From NCBI GenBank assembly GCA_041913905.1, contig JAYSEK010000004.1:102342-166341 (forward strand): a DNA stretch of 64,000 nt, read 5' to 3'. Shown here piece after piece: positions 63,954 through 64,000 of this stretch (the first letter of the stretch is position 1; every line of letters starts with the position of its first letter). The DNA comes from Roseateles_B sp041913905 (lineage in GTDB: Bacteria; Pseudomonadota; Gammaproteobacteria; Burkholderiales; Burkholderiaceae_C). The position numbers and the translations under genes are program-made. The notes under the pieces are model-generated. The model had not been told where the DNA came from. It did no database searches and saw only the letters and a list, made by a program, of their open reading frames with translations.

Positions 63954-64000
63954 GTAACCGTCTTCCGAGTCAAGCGCCGTGAAGCGAGTTGTCCCAGTGT

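Overview
The window is a GC-rich, gene-dense stretch of a betaproteobacterial chromosome, probably Burkholderiales. The evidence is the dnaA-dnaN-gyrB / rpmH-rnpA-yidD-yidC-mnmE arrangement around the origin, the KefC-type antiporter with kdsD-kdsC-lptC, the GyrB and RnpA sequences, and strongly C/G-ending codons. The exact genus is inference. I saw no tRNA, rRNA, CRISPR array, integrase or insertion sequence.

Region by region. (1) 1-2.8 kb: an RNA-repair/quality-control module. A Ro60-like TROVE gene (rsr, running off the left edge) is transcribed away from rtcR, with a consensus sigma-54 promoter in front of rsr. (2) 2.8-12.7 kb: an island bounded by two nearly identical copies (about 171 bp) of the rtcR 3' end. 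It carries a serine/threonine dehydratase-like enzyme, a complete Wadjet (jetABCD) anti-plasmid/defence operon, a sigma-like gene that overlaps jetD tail to tail, and a truncated YgjP-like metallopeptidase. (3) 12.7-16.3 kb: accessory genes. These are a broken membrane-protein gene, a membrane-anchored P-loop protein of unknown function, and three small proteins of the DUF6882, DUF2185 (Imm33-like) and DUF5063 families. (4) 16.4-26.9 kb: the origin region, with gyrB, dnaN and dnaA leftward and rpmH, rnpA, yidD, yidC and mnmE rightward of a putative oriC (21.94-22.43 kb). (5) 26.9-30.4 kb: a chromate-resistance operon, chrB, SOD-rhodanese fusion, chrA and a short ChrB-like protein. Its promoter lies within a perfect 14-bp inverted repeat and the predicted mRNA is almost leaderless. 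(6) 30.6-49.3 kb: cytochrome P450, apt, a GGDEF protein, an acyl-CoA dehydrogenase/EthD/phosphatase cluster, an OafA-type acyltransferase, a KefC-type antiporter, glutamate dehydrogenase, the LPS genes kdsD-kdsC-lptC, an SDR enzyme and a DUF5916 outer-membrane-like protein. (7) 49.4-64 kb: a glycine-rich RRM protein; a membrane protein, metal-receptor protein, MarC, nitronate monooxygenase and GMC oxidoreductase run; leucyl aminopeptidase; a thioredoxin-like protein; a SNF2 helicase; an EamA exporter divergent from an Lrp regulator; a DTW-domain enzyme; and a small secreted protein.

The most distinctive signals are the rtcR-bounded Wadjet island with a free-standing RtcR DNA-binding-domain ORF at its far end, the sigma-54-controlled Ro60 gene, the chromate operon operator, a 13-mer (GGGTCAGGTCTTG) repeated in intergenic and coding DNA, and DnaA-box-like sites inside an insertion in rnpA next to oriC. 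Family assignments come from reading the translated proteins, and no database search was run.
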